A DNA stretch of 64,000 nt from the NCBI RefSeq assembly GCF_002240415.1, contig NZ_CP020028.1, positions 4,241,501-4,305,500 on the forward strand. Reading direction: 5' to 3'. Below the pieces are notes generated by a model. It was not told the origin of the DNA and ran no database searches. It worked only from the letters and a program-made list of their open reading frames with translations. The DNA is from Paenibacillus kribbensis (lineage in GTDB: Bacteria > Bacillota > Bacilli > Paenibacillales > Paenibacillaceae). Both the position numbers and the translations under genes were made by a program. This document shows positions 37,562 to 46,364 of this stretch, piece by piece (positions within the stretch are counted from its first letter, which is position 1; the number at the start of each line of letters is the position of its first letter).

Positions 37562-37621
37562 AAAAAATCCCGTCTTTATCTCCTTGAGCAGTTTCTCTTG
37601 CCCAAAAGAAATAAAGACGGA
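37562..37621 (-). terminator. Hairpin terminator/attenuator between precursor and kinase genes
   Basis: On the minus strand CCGTCTTTAT and ATAAAGACGG make a perfect ten-base stem around a loop of about 31 bases, followed by GATTTTTTA. It lies about 60 bases after the precursor stop and just before the kinase ribosome site, so most transcripts should stop here. Confidence 0.85.
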
Positions 37622-37679
37622 TAGTAATCGTCTATCTTTATGACTCCCAGCCCGCACAGGCTGCAATGTATAGCCCCTG

Positions 37680-37808
37680 TTAGCTTGGATTATAAAGATC
37701 GGCGTCGTGGTCGGACACCCAATCAATCTGTTTCCAGCCTTTCCCCGCCATGGTCTGGTTAATGTCCAGCACCTCTATCGTCGGTTCCTGCCATTCTTTT
37801 TTACTCAT
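37680..37808 (-). CDS. Paeninodin-family lasso peptide precursor (A)
   Basis: A 42-aa peptide with an excellent ribosome site (AGGAGGTGAT) ahead of ATG 37808. The leader MSKKEWQEPTIEVLDINQTM has the WxxP...I/L element read by B1 and Thr at -2, as in the paeninodin family. The predicted core starts with the ring AGKGWKQID (nine residues, isopeptide bond from Ala1 to Asp9), followed by the tail WVSDHDADLYNPS. Ala1-Gly2, Asp9 and the C-terminal Ser match paeninodin, but Lys3, Trp5, Lys6 and Trp10 give a core sequence not known to me. The core is 22 residues long. It lies between the cyclase and kinase genes. Phosphorylation of Ser22 is expected by homology. Confidence 0.92.
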   Translation of the reverse strand: MSKKEWQEPTIEVLDINQTMAGKGWKQIDWVSDHDADLYNPS

Positions 37809-37869
37809 CTCATCACCTCCTTCCCACGAATGTGAACGATCCGGCGTGATCAAATTAGATTAAATCGGA

Positions 37870-39804
37870 TCAGATCGAATCATTGAATCCACAAAGAAAA
37901 CGGTACACGATCAAACTGTGCATAAGCAGTCGTATATTGGGATCGGACGCCTGTTCGGGACCGGGGTGACGGAGTTTCGACATGGCCGTCTTAATAAACT
38001 CTACATTGAGATATTCGGCGGTCCGTAAATCATGGCACATCATTTGAAGCTCCCCCATAAACGTATCCCAGCAGGGAATCATACGATGTAGCCAATCTGC
38101 AGGCTGCACGCCACGCACACGCTGGTTCAGCCGAACATCATCAGGCAGATGATCCTTCATAGCTGTACGAATGAGTGCCCGGTCTCGACCATTTTGCACA
38201 TACTGCTCAAAAGGTACAGATAAGCAAAAGCGAATCACCCGGCTGTCTCCGGTCGGATCACGTTCCCACAGGCCATAACGCAAAGAAAGTTTGGTCGCAA
38301 CTACACCATTTTTGTTGGCAATCGCCAGATTCGAAAATTTCTCTTTTCTCGTCTGATCGGCATTCTTCATCCAGCCTGTTCCACTTAATACCGGAACATC
38401 TTCTACATGCATCCGTTTGGCAAACTCCGGGTGAATCAGCGAAGGAACCGGGCTTCGCTGGCTACGAGATAACGATGCTCGAGAATCAAGCGAAGTCGCT
38501 TTTTTCAGCAACACAGGTAGCAGACGAGACATACGACTTCCGGTCAGCCTGCTATAGCTCCACAAGCCCTGAAAGGATTGCAGCCAGTGCAAACGGCGAA
38601 ACTGACGGGCATAATAGTCCAGTGCAGGGCCCCATGAAACGGTAAAATTGCCTCGTGCCCCGGTCAGCAGTACACCGACATTGTGTTCCTGGGCTTTTTC
38701 ATAAAAACCTCTGATCCAGAAGGAATTTTCAAAATATTTATAAGGAGCCTCCATAAGCTCCAGCCAAATATCAATTTCGGAAAACGGGCTTTTCCCCTCA
38801 AAATCCAGATAATTTTCGTGAATGTTGCCTACATAGCGAGCCGTAGACTGAATATAGCTTTGTTCGTTCGCCAGCAGTGCGGGCGATGTCCAATCCTCAA
38901 AATCCTGAACAGGTACATAGCTGTACGCATACAGCGGCTTTTGTTGCAAATGCAGCGATGGTGCGGCAAAGCTGGCAACCGCTCCGGAATCCAGACCCCC
39001 GCTCAAGGCAGCCCCTACGGCACGATGTGTCCGCAATCGGGCAGTGACCGCCTGTGAGAATACCTCGCGGAACGCTTCTATGTACTCGCCTCTCGTTTTG
39101 AGCCGCAGCGGCTCTACCTCATTCAGACATGCATATTGATGGAGAATTCGCTTTCCCTCCTCCATAGTGAACCAATGTGCGGGAGGAAGCTGGTTGATAT
39201 GCTTGTAGGCGGTCGTGCCGATATCGACGGATTCCTGCATGGAGCGGATCGACAGAAATTCGGCCAGCCACGGTTCATGCAGTTCTTTTCGCAGAGAGGA
39301 TAAGGTCAAGAGCGGAGCTACGACCGTGCTAAATGCAAAGCCTGAGTCATGCTGATAGGTGTACAGCGTACGGCTTCCCGTCATATCGCGAGCGCCGTAT
39401 AAACGCCGTCGCTTGGCATCCCAAATAACAAAGGCAAAATCGCCTATCAAATATTGGGCCGCTTCCCCCCCCCATTTGTCATATGCCAGTAAAATCAGCT
39501 CGCTATCCGCGATTTCCTGCCGTCGCTCCTGTCTGACTCCCAGCCGTTCACACAGCTCGGAACGATTGTCCAAAATCGCATCCGCAGTGATAGCCAGATT
39601 TCGCTGCTCATCATAGAAGGGGAGGCGTTCATGGACAGATTCCGGGGTCACATGCTGGGCATGGCATCCCATAAAAACGGAGCCTTCACACCAGGCACAT
39701 ACGCGGTCAGCGGGATATTTTCGCAGGGCTTGCATCATTTTACCGCCTTCTTCGGCGCTTGCGGACTCACACCCAAAGCTGTAGATTCCAGCAATTGCAC
39801 TCAC
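37870..39804 (-). CDS. Lasso peptide cyclase (asparagine synthetase-like, C)
   Basis: A 644-aa protein starting at GTG 39804 after GGGGGGAG. It has an Ntn-type N-terminal half (MSAIAGIYSFG, FAFVIWDAKRRRLYGARDMTGSRTLY) without a catalytic Cys2, and a C-terminal synthetase half with the PPi loop GAALSGGLDSGAVASFAA. It adenylates the side-chain carboxylate of Asp9 so that the Ala1 amine can close the ring. It is first in the operon, ahead of the precursor by about 60 bases, and lies just after the operator-bearing promoter at 39993-40021. Confidence 0.94.
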   Translation of the reverse strand: MSAIAGIYSFGCESASAEEGGKMMQALRKYPADRVCAWCEGSVFMGCHAQHVTPESVHERLPFYDEQRNLAITADAILDNRSELCERLGVRQERRQEIADSELILLAYDKWGGEAAQYLIGDFAFVIWDAKRRRLYGARDMTGSRTLYTYQHDSGFAFSTVVAPLLTLSSLRKELHEPWLAEFLSIRSMQESVDIGTTAYKHINQLPPAHWFTMEEGKRILHQYACLNEVEPLRLKTRGEYIEAFREVFSQAVTARLRTHRAVGAALSGGLDSGAVASFAAPSLHLQQKPLYAYSYVPVQDFEDWTSPALLANEQSYIQSTARYVGNIHENYLDFEGKSPFSEIDIWLELMEAPYKYFENSFWIRGFYEKAQEHNVGVLLTGARGNFTVSWGPALDYYARQFRRLHWLQSFQGLWSYSRLTGSRMSRLLPVLLKKATSLDSRASLSRSQRSPVPSLIHPEFAKRMHVEDVPVLSGTGWMKNADQTRKEKFSNLAIANKNGVVATKLSLRYGLWERDPTGDSRVIRFCLSVPFEQYVQNGRDRALIRTAMKDHLPDDVRLNQRVRGVQPADWLHRMIPCWDTFMGELQMMCHDLRTAEYLNVEFIKTAMSKLRHPGPEQASDPNIRLLMHSLIVYRFLCGFNDSI

Positions 39805-39969
39805 GTTCTCCCCCCTTTTTCTTTGCCTGATATGCGAGACCCTATGCTTCTGTAATAGACTCGATTTCCTGTTTATTCAACAGGTGTTGCCAGCTATGTA
39901 CTGAATCTGATGGGGCTGTACATGCTCCCCAACGAACGGGAGGCTAACTCTGCTCAAGACACTTTAATC

Positions 39970-40021
39970 GATACAATTCGTATTTAAATATTAATTTATG
40001 ATACATATTGTATCTTGTCAA
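39970..40021 (-). promoter_or_regulatory. Lasso operon promoter with GATAC operators
   Basis: On the minus strand TTGACA (40021-40016), a 17-bp spacer and TAAATT (39998-39993). The spacer is filled by the palindrome GATACATATTGTATC (40000-40014). A second imperfect palindrome, GATACAATTCGTATT, lies at 39970-39984, near the transcription start. The same layout and nearly identical sequence occur upstream of the EPS operon at 61615-61668. Confidence 0.85.
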
Positions 40022-40130
40022 TCCCTTTGATGGATAAATTGTGTACATGGCGCTCATCCTAATGCATAAGTACATCTTGTACGAGCGATAGCGGTCGCCT
40101 CAAAGCTTTCCAGAGAAGGAGCGTAGCACT

Positions 40131-41033
40131 ATGGGACAAGCTGTTAAAGGTACGATTAGCATTGAAGGTCAGGAAATTCCCATCACCAACCCGAATAAAC
40201 CGCTGTGGCCGGAAGCCGGCGTGACCAAAGCGCTATATCTTCGCAAGCTCGCGGTATTGGCTCCTTTCCTGCTCAAATATTGCCAGCATCGCCTGCTAAC
40301 CGTCATCCGCTGGCCACATGGTATCCACGGAGATTTTTTTTATCAGAAAAATGCCCCGCGCCCTCGGCCGGATTATATTGAAACCACGCTGCAGGACGGT
40401 ATTGAATATATTGTGCTTAACAAGCTGCCTCAATTGCTATGGCTCGGCAATCAGGCTGCGCTGGAATTTCATCCCTCCCTGCATCAAGCGGGAAGCCATT
40501 TGCCCTGTGAATGGATGATTGATTTGGACCCATCCAGAGAAGTGGAGCCACGCATTATGGAGGCTGCCTCCATCGTCGGTGAAGTGCTGGCTTCGCTTGG
40601 TTTGAATTCGATCCCCAAAACATCCGGAGCCACCGGAGTGCAAATTATCGTCCCGATTCGAACAGGTGTAACCTTCGACGAGCTTCGCAGCATCGGACTG
40701 CTGGTCGGACAGTTTGTGACGGAAAAACACCCGCATCTGTTCACACTGGAACGGTTAAAGAAGGATCGTGGAACAGCCATCTATTTTGATTATTTACAGC
40801 ATTATCAGGGAAAAACGCTGGCTGCTCCCTATACCCCGCGGGCACGCCCCGGTGCTACGGTATCCACTCCGCTTACATGGGAAGAGGTACGACGGGATGT
40901 ATCACCGCTTGACTATCATTTGCTGAATATTGAGGAACGACTAAATCAGATAGGCGACTTGATCGGAATGGTTCCTCCCCAGCCTGTCGAGGATGTTCTA
41001 AAGCATATGCGTGCCAGGGCCCATCCAACCTGA
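40131..41033 (+). CDS. ligD: LigD-type DNA polymerase domain protein (primase-polymerase)
   Basis: A 300-aa stand-alone polymerase domain of the bacterial NHEJ ligase: ITNPNKPLWPEAGVTKALYLRKL, LTVIRWPHGIHGDFFYQKNAP, the metal-binding MIDLDPS, KTSGATGVQIIVPI and GTAIYFDYLQHYQGKTLAAPYTPRARPGATVSTPLTW. It fills or trims ends held by Ku. The ligase domain is not in this window. AAGGAG precedes the ATG. The DxD is intact; Gln replaces the His present in Pseudomonas LigD after the SGxxG loop, as I recall from Bacillus relatives, so loss of activity is not implied. Confidence 0.9.
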   Translation: MGQAVKGTISIEGQEIPITNPNKPLWPEAGVTKALYLRKLAVLAPFLLKYCQHRLLTVIRWPHGIHGDFFYQKNAPRPRPDYIETTLQDGIEYIVLNKLPQLLWLGNQAALEFHPSLHQAGSHLPCEWMIDLDPSREVEPRIMEAASIVGEVLASLGLNSIPKTSGATGVQIIVPIRTGVTFDELRSIGLLVGQFVTEKHPHLFTLERLKKDRGTAIYFDYLQHYQGKTLAAPYTPRARPGATVSTPLTWEEVRRDVSPLDYHLLNIEERLNQIGDLIGMVPPQPVEDVLKHMRARAHPT

Positions 41034-41047
41034 TTTCTGCCTATGCA

Positions 41048-41098
41048 AAAAAAAGGGGACAACCCCCGCAACCATAACGGCTGAGGAATTGTCCCCTT
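41048..41098 (-). terminator. Terminator of yitT gene
   Basis: AAGGGGACAA and TTGTCCCCTT form a ten-base stem around a loop of about 30 bases that contains CCCCCG/GGCTGAGG bases; a run of T follows on the minus strand. It also faces the convergent ligD gene. Confidence 0.8.
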
Positions 41099-41101
41099 GA
41101 G

Positions 41102-42046
41102 CTAGTGTATTCCCTTTTTCTTAAAGCGTCCGCCCTTCACATCGTGAATGTTGCCAATCGCCACAAAAGCATGAGGGTCCCAATCTTCAACGATGTTTTT
41201 CAGCTTCGCTTCCTCCAGACGGGTGATGACGACGAAAATGACTTTTTTGCTGTCGCCTGTAAAGCCGCCTTCACCTTCCAGGTAGGTTACGCCCCGTCCC
41301 AGGCGATCTGTCAGAGCATCCCCGATGTCGCGGTATTTTTCACTAATAATCCAGACCGATTTGGATTGATCCAGACCTTCAATCGTAATATCAATCATTT
41401 TCATGGCAATATAATAAGCAATCATGGAATAGAGGGCATTCGGCCAGCCGAATACAAAGCCTGCGCTTCCCAGAATGAAGATGTTCACGAACAGGACGAT
41501 CTCACCGACCGAAAAAGGAGTTTTTTCGCTGACGAGAATAGCTACGATCTCTGTTCCATCCAGCGAGCCGCCGGATCGAATCACAAGACCTACCCCAACG
41601 CCGAGAATAACACCGCCAAAGATAGCGCCGAGCAGCGGTTCGCCAGGTGTCAATGCACTTACATTGTGAAGTAATGCGGTTCCGATGGACATAACAATAA
41701 TGCCGAATAATGTGGATAAAGCGAAGGTTTTACCGATTTGTTTGTAGCCGATAACTAGAAATGGAAGGTTCAACAGGGTCAGGAAAATGCCGAGCGGGTA
41801 ACCAGTAATCTTGGAGGCCATAATGGAGATACCTGTAACGCCTCCGTCAATGACGCCGTTGGGAACCAGGAATATTTCCAGGCCCACTGCCATCAGAGCC
41901 GCACCAACGACAATCATGGCTGCACGCTGCAACAGGCGTTTTATTTTGTTCTTGGGATTAGCTGGAATTTTGCTGATCTTGGTCAACTCTCCGGTCACAT
42001 CTGTGATCTCAGATAAACTTTGGACTTCCTTGCTCACTACACTCAT
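41102..42046 (-). CDS. YitT-family membrane protein
   Basis: A 314-aa protein. After a polar N-terminus, five or six hydrophobic segments follow (LLQRAAMIVVGAALMAVGLEIFLVPNGVIDGGVTGIS to about residue 210), then a soluble C-terminal DUF2179 domain (ITIEGLDQSKSVWIISEKY, RGVTYLEGEGGFTGDSKKVIFVVITRLE, DPHAFVAIGNIHDVKGGRF). YitT proteins are common in Firmicutes; their transport function is not settled. Alone between two terminators. Confidence 0.92.
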   Translation of the reverse strand: MSVVSKEVQSLSEITDVTGELTKISKIPANPKNKIKRLLQRAAMIVVGAALMAVGLEIFLVPNGVIDGGVTGISIMASKITGYPLGIFLTLLNLPFLVIGYKQIGKTFALSTLFGIIVMSIGTALLHNVSALTPGEPLLGAIFGGVILGVGVGLVIRSGGSLDGTEIVAILVSEKTPFSVGEIVLFVNIFILGSAGFVFGWPNALYSMIAYYIAMKMIDITIEGLDQSKSVWIISEKYRDIGDALTDRLGRGVTYLEGEGGFTGDSKKVIFVVITRLEEAKLKNIVEDWDPHAFVAIGNIHDVKGGRFKKKGIH

Positions 42047-42082
42047 ATATAAATCCCCCCGTTACAATATGATATATGGGAC

Positions 42083-42112
42083 AAAAAAGGGGCTGCTACC
42101 CGCAGTCCCCTC
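42083..42112 (-). terminator. Hairpin upstream of yitT
   Basis: GGGGACTGCGGGTAGCAGCCCC followed by TTTTTT on the minus strand. It sits between the cardiolipin synthase terminator and the yitT start, so it may attenuate yitT or end read-through. Confidence 0.7.
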
Positions 42113-42217
42113 TTCTTTACCGCGCTATTTATATAAATAGTATATCACAAAACTGTGATTTTGCGCAAAAAAGTTAGTAAAAAGCACATAAATCTCAATA
42201 AAGCGGGATTATATTGA

Positions 42218-42242
42218 TAAAAACGGCGAAAACCGCCTTTAA
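42218..42242 (-). terminator. Terminator at the end of the cardiolipin synthase gene
   Basis: AAGGCGG-TTTT-CGCCG-TTTTT on the minus strand, starting within the last codons of the gene. Confidence 0.75.
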
Positions 42243-43669
42243 AGGAGTGGAGAGAGCATGCGAGTTAGAATTTCAGCTGTTTTCTGTGCTCGCGACCGTC
42301 TGCGGAATACATTTAAATCTATGCGCGAGGAGTTGGAAATGTCCTCTTCAAAGTCAGTCGAAAGGCGTTCCAGCGCTGAACGGGCAAAGAGTACAGCAGT
42401 CAGCTCAAAATTATAGAAAAAGCTGCGCATGTCTATATTCGCGGTCCCTACTGAGCCGAGCAAGTCATCCACAATCACCACTTTGGCGTGAATAAAGCCT
42501 TTTCGATATTGGTAGAACTCCACCCCCGCCTCCAGCAATTCCTGCACATAGGACAGAGACGCTAGATGAACCAGCCTTGAATCCGATTGATATGGAATAA
42601 TAATCTTCACATCCACATCGCTAACCGCTGCCAGCTTCAGCGCCTCTAAAATAGCCGGGTCAGGAATAAAATACGGTGTTGTAATCCAGATTCGCTGCTT
42701 GGCAACCGACAGCGCTCCAAAGCACATCTCCTGAATCGTATCCCATACCTGATCGGGACCGCTGCTCAATATCTGTACCTCCTCGTCCTCTGAGCAGGTA
42801 TGCGGCGGAAACAAATTCGCATCCATCAATCTCTCCCCCGAAGCCAGCTTCCAGTCACTCAGAAACGCATTTTGCAGAAAATAGACACTATCACCTTCAA
42901 TCTGCAAATGCGTATCCCTCCAAAATCCCACTTTAGGATATTTACCGAGGTAATCGTCGCCTACATTGATTCCGCCCACAAATCCGATCATTCCATCCAC
43001 CACCACGATTTTACGGTGATTTCGGTAGTTGATCCGGCGATCCAGCGTGGCAAAAAACGGAGGCAGAAAATAATGAAACTCCACTCCCGCCTCGCCACAG
43101 GCGCCAATAAAAGAATAGGGCAAATTGTAGCTTCCCACGCCGTCCACCACAAATCGTACTTTAACTCCCTCACGTGCCTTGCGAATCATAACCTCCTGAA
43201 ACTTTTTTCCAATTTCGTCCGCTCGAAATATGTAAAACTCCACATGAATATGATGCTGCGCCTGCTCCAGCGCGGTCAGCATCGCTTCAAAGGTCTCTTC
43301 TCCGTTGGTCAGGACTCGTGTGCGATTGCATCCAGTCAACGGATTCTCAGACATGCGAATTAACTGGTTAAACAAACGCTCCTGATGCCTGAAATGGGGA
43401 TTGTGCATTTGTTCCACCTGCTCAATCACCCTCGATTGAGCCCACAGACGCTCTTTGAATTCACGAAACAACTGCGATCCTCCTTTTCGAATCATTTTGC
43501 GCTTCTTATAATCCTGTGCTACAAAGTAGTACACGACAAAGCCAACGAGCGGAAAGCAGAACAAAATGAATAGCCAGGCTACTGCTTTGGACGGCTTGCG
43601 GAATTCAAAGAACAGGATTGTCCCAGTCTGAAAAATAAAAACGATTAAAACCAACAGCAACCACAGCAT
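42239..43669 (-). CDS. cls: Cardiolipin synthase
   Basis: A 476-aa membrane enzyme. Two N-terminal hydrophobic helices (about 4-55), then two phospholipase D motifs, NYRNHRKIVVVDGMIGFVGGIN (HxKxxxxD variant HRKIVVVD) and KGFIHAKVVIVDDLLGSVGTAN (HAKVVIVD). It condenses two phosphatidylglycerols to cardiolipin and glycerol. The length is normal for Bacillus ClsA. Divergent from the M23 gene. Confidence 0.95.
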   Translation of the reverse strand: MLWLLLVLIVFIFQTGTILFFEFRKPSKAVAWLFILFCFPLVGFVVYYFVAQDYKKRKMIRKGGSQLFREFKERLWAQSRVIEQVEQMHNPHFRHQERLFNQLIRMSENPLTGCNRTRVLTNGEETFEAMLTALEQAQHHIHVEFYIFRADEIGKKFQEVMIRKAREGVKVRFVVDGVGSYNLPYSFIGACGEAGVEFHYFLPPFFATLDRRINYRNHRKIVVVDGMIGFVGGINVGDDYLGKYPKVGFWRDTHLQIEGDSVYFLQNAFLSDWKLASGERLMDANLFPPHTCSEDEEVQILSSGPDQVWDTIQEMCFGALSVAKQRIWITTPYFIPDPAILEALKLAAVSDVDVKIIIPYQSDSRLVHLASLSYVQELLEAGVEFYQYRKGFIHAKVVIVDDLLGSVGTANIDMRSFFYNFELTAVLFARSALERLSTDFEEDISNSSRIDLNVFRRRSRAQKTAEILTRMLSPLL

Positions 43670-43793
43670 GTCCAGGCCTCCTTGTATATCTACGTTTTAT
43701 ACCAAGCTCTCTAATTTTTTTGACATGTTTGCCCCTTTATCTGAATAGATAGTAACCAAGCACTATAGGAGCGATGTCCGGAAAGGAGCGATT

Positions 43794-44825
43794 ATGAAAA
43801 AAGGAAGCCTAAATCGCCGAATGACCTTGCTTGTCATTCGGGATGCACAGCAACCGCCCAAGCAGCTGCAATGCTCTACAGCCGCTGTCATTCTCGTCCC
43901 GACTCTTGTGATCGCGTCTATCTCTACACTCGTAATCGGGCTGCAAATCCGTTCTTCCCATATTATTTCCCAAATGGAAACGAATCTTGCTGTCCAGAGT
44001 TTGCAGATGGAGGTTACGGTAGCAGACAAGAATGCAGCCATCGGACGGCTACGACGCGAGGTCATGGAGCTGACGAATCAAGCAACCAGTATTCGTGAAC
44101 GCCTCCAGCGCATAACGGAACTGGAACAGCAAATGCAGCAATTTATTCGTAAACACGGAAATTCCTCTAGCGCAAGCAGCAATAAATCAACCATAACTCC
44201 GCTCTCCTGGGATGCCTCCGACCATACCGGGGGCGAGTTCATTGCAGTTCACGAAAATACAGTCCTGCTGGCTCGGCAGGCCATGGATGATTTTCAAGAG
44301 ATCGAATCCCTGCTGGACACGGTGGAACGCACGGTTCCCCGCTCTATTCAGCAGGCGAATGCCGTACAACAGAATCTGGAGCGTAAACAAGCTGCGCAAC
44401 TGCTTCAGACCCGCAGGCTGGCTCTTGCCGAGCAAGGGAGGCCCTCCATTTGGCCTGTAGGCTCACGCCGAATGTCCTCCAGCTTCGGCTATCGCAGCGA
44501 TCCATTTACGGGCAAATCGGCTTTCCATTCAGGCGTGGACATCGCCGGACAAACGGGAGATCCCGTCTATGCGGCAGGGGCAGGCACCGTACTGGAGGCT
44601 AATTCCAGCGGAGCCCGCGGCAAGTGCATTATCATCCAGCATCCTGACGGACTCCAGAGCTGGTATATGCACCTGAGCGGGATGCAGGTGGCTCCGGGAG
44701 ATCATGTCCAAAAAGGACAGACCATCGGCCTGCTGGGAAGCACCGGAAGAAGCACGGGACCTCATCTTCATTTTCAGATCGTCAAGCATAACCAGCCTGT
44801 CGATCCATTACTGTATGTACAATAA
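43794..44825 (+). CDS. Membrane-anchored M23 peptidase-family protein
   Basis: A 343-aa protein: cytoplasmic start, one membrane helix (about 28-50), a coiled-coil stretch of about 100-220 residues, and a C-terminal LytM domain (SSFGYRSDPFTGKSAFHSGVDIAGQTGDPVYAAGAG, then WYMHLSGM and STGPHLHFQIV). The metal ligands HxxxD and HxH are present, so it may be an active peptidoglycan endopeptidase. AAGGAG precedes the ATG. It overlaps in its 3' region with nothing real, and a bactofilin follows within 20 bases; M23-bactofilin pairs act together in cell-shape or wall-site control. Confidence 0.93.
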   Translation: MKKGSLNRRMTLLVIRDAQQPPKQLQCSTAAVILVPTLVIASISTLVIGLQIRSSHIISQMETNLAVQSLQMEVTVADKNAAIGRLRREVMELTNQATSIRERLQRITELEQQMQQFIRKHGNSSSASSNKSTITPLSWDASDHTGGEFIAVHENTVLLARQAMDDFQEIESLLDTVERTVPRSIQQANAVQQNLERKQAAQLLQTRRLALAEQGRPSIWPVGSRRMSSSFGYRSDPFTGKSAFHSGVDIAGQTGDPVYAAGAGTVLEANSSGARGKCIIIQHPDGLQSWYMHLSGMQVAPGDHVQKGQTIGLLGSTGRSTGPHLHFQIVKHNQPVDPLLYVQ

Positions 44826-44844
44826 AAGATTGGGGGAAACCATC

Positions 44845-45318
44845 ATGTTCAAGGAATCGAAAAGAAAGCTCTCCACTCCTGTAACAGATACGCTGCTGGC
44901 TAACGGCACCAGCTTTGAAGGAACTGTTGAGTCTGAGGCCAATATTCGGATTGACGGTCATTTTCAAGGTGATATCCGCAGCACTCATACCATCATCATT
45001 GGAGAAACCGCTGTTGTGCGTTCAGACATCATTGCACGGGACGTTGTTCTTGCCGGTAAGGTATTCGGCAGCATCACCACAGAGGGACGGCTGACCATTA
45101 CACCGACAGGCGAGCTGTACGGGAATACAGCCGCAGCCGCATTAATCATTTCAGAAGGCGGCGTACTGGAAGGCACAAGTCAAATGGTCCGCACGAAGGA
45201 TGCTGAGCCATTGACCCAGGCGAACGATTCGAACGACGAATCCTTAACCCGTTCCGACACCTATCCCGGCAAAAGCCAAGAAAACAGCCAAGCCCCCCTG
45301 CAATCAGAAGCGGGATAA
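44845..45318 (+). CDS. Bactofilin-family cytoskeletal protein
   Basis: A 157-aa protein from ATG 44845 (TGGGGGAAA upstream); an apparent longer frame to 44704 runs through the M23 gene. Residues about 15-115 form the bactofilin beta-helix with repeated turns (TSFEGTVESEANIRIDGHFQ, GETAVVRSDIIARDVVLAG, GRLTITPTGELYGNTA). The tail is polar and disordered. Bactofilins self-assemble beneath the membrane and position wall enzymes, in keeping with the M23 gene directly upstream. Confidence 0.92.
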   Translation: MFKESKRKLSTPVTDTLLANGTSFEGTVESEANIRIDGHFQGDIRSTHTIIIGETAVVRSDIIARDVVLAGKVFGSITTEGRLTITPTGELYGNTAAAALIISEGGVLEGTSQMVRTKDAEPLTQANDSNDESLTRSDTYPGKSQENSQAPLQSEAG

Positions 45319-45477
45319 AAGCTGGCTGACATTATTCCATTATATCCTCCACTCTGCACTTCACAAATAAATGGTATACCTTGCGTATGACGATTTTGGT
45401 GCATGGCAATGATTAAACGCAAAACGCCCCTACGGATTGATTCTTGTTGAAAATAGATTAAATATCGTTAACATAGA

Positions 45478-45520
45478 AAAAAAGGACGTCCAAATGGAGG
45501 CATTTGAACGTCCTTTTTGT
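45478..45520. terminator. Bidirectional terminator
   Basis: AAAAGGACGT-C-CAAATG, a short loop and CATTTG-A-ACGTCCTTTTT, with A and T runs on both sides. It lies between the plus-strand bactofilin and the minus-strand ABC genes. Confidence 0.85.
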
Positions 45521-45581
45521 GATTTTAGCAATTTGCAAAAATTCTGATGCTATGGAAATCAGGCTGTGCAAGAGACTCGGA

Positions 45582-46364
45582 TCAGGTTGCAACATCCCGT
45601 TTTACGAAAACGATCCAGGCAACGGCTATAAACACCACATAATAAGCGGCCAGCATGGTTAGAGAAAAGGTAAGATCAGAGCTTACCGTCCCCGGCGGCA
45701 TGTCAAGATATTTTTTCAGATCCATATGTGTAAAAAGTACGTATTGGGTCCATGCAAAACGATCCGTATTAAACAGACCGATAGAATTATAGACTGTTTT
45801 GGTGAACATCATGAACAGCGACAGTCCAATTGCCAAGGCGCTGGAACGAAAAACAGCGGACAGCATAAAAGCAAAGGCCATCGTCACGAATAAGGCGATA
45901 TAGCTATACAAGAAATTCAGCGTTACGTAAGATATCGGATCACTGAACAGCGGAACAGAACCTGCTGGCGCATCCTTGGATAGCATCATCCAAGAGGACA
46001 GCGTAACCATCAGGATCAAAATGATCGTTCCGAGCAAACTGAACAAAATAACGGATATATACTTGGACAACAGAATTTTGCTGCGTGTCCAAGGCCGGAT
46101 GAGCAGCAGCTTAATCGTTCCCCAAGTAAATTCACCTGCCACCGAATCAGCGGCAACAATGACCGTAAACGTCGTATTGAGGAAAAATGTAAACATTGTC
46201 GTCAACACAATCCCATCCCACACACTGACCTGATCGGAAATCAGGGAAATCAGCATCGGAATCACAGCAGTGATGACCGCCAGCAGCCCCAGCATAATCC
46301 ATGTGCGGACACGCAGGTAAATTTTCAGATTTTCGTTATGTACCAGCTTGGAGAAATCAGCCAA
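45582..46364 (-). CDS. ABC-2 type transporter permease
   Basis: A 260-aa membrane protein with six predicted helices and the ABC-2 pattern (LVHNENLKIYLRVRTWIMLGLL, SVAGEFTWGTIKLLLIRPWTRSKILLSKYIS). It overlaps the upstream ATPase gene by eight bases. Export substrate unknown. Confidence 0.9.
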   Translation of the reverse strand: MADFSKLVHNENLKIYLRVRTWIMLGLLAVITAVIPMLISLISDQVSVWDGIVLTTMFTFFLNTTFTVIVAADSVAGEFTWGTIKLLLIRPWTRSKILLSKYISVILFSLLGTIILILMVTLSSWMMLSKDAPAGSVPLFSDPISYVTLNFLYSYIALFVTMAFAFMLSAVFRSSALAIGLSLFMMFTKTVYNSIGLFNTDRFAWTQYVLFTHMDLKKYLDMPPGTVSSDLTFSLTMLAAYYVVFIAVAWIVFVKRDVAT

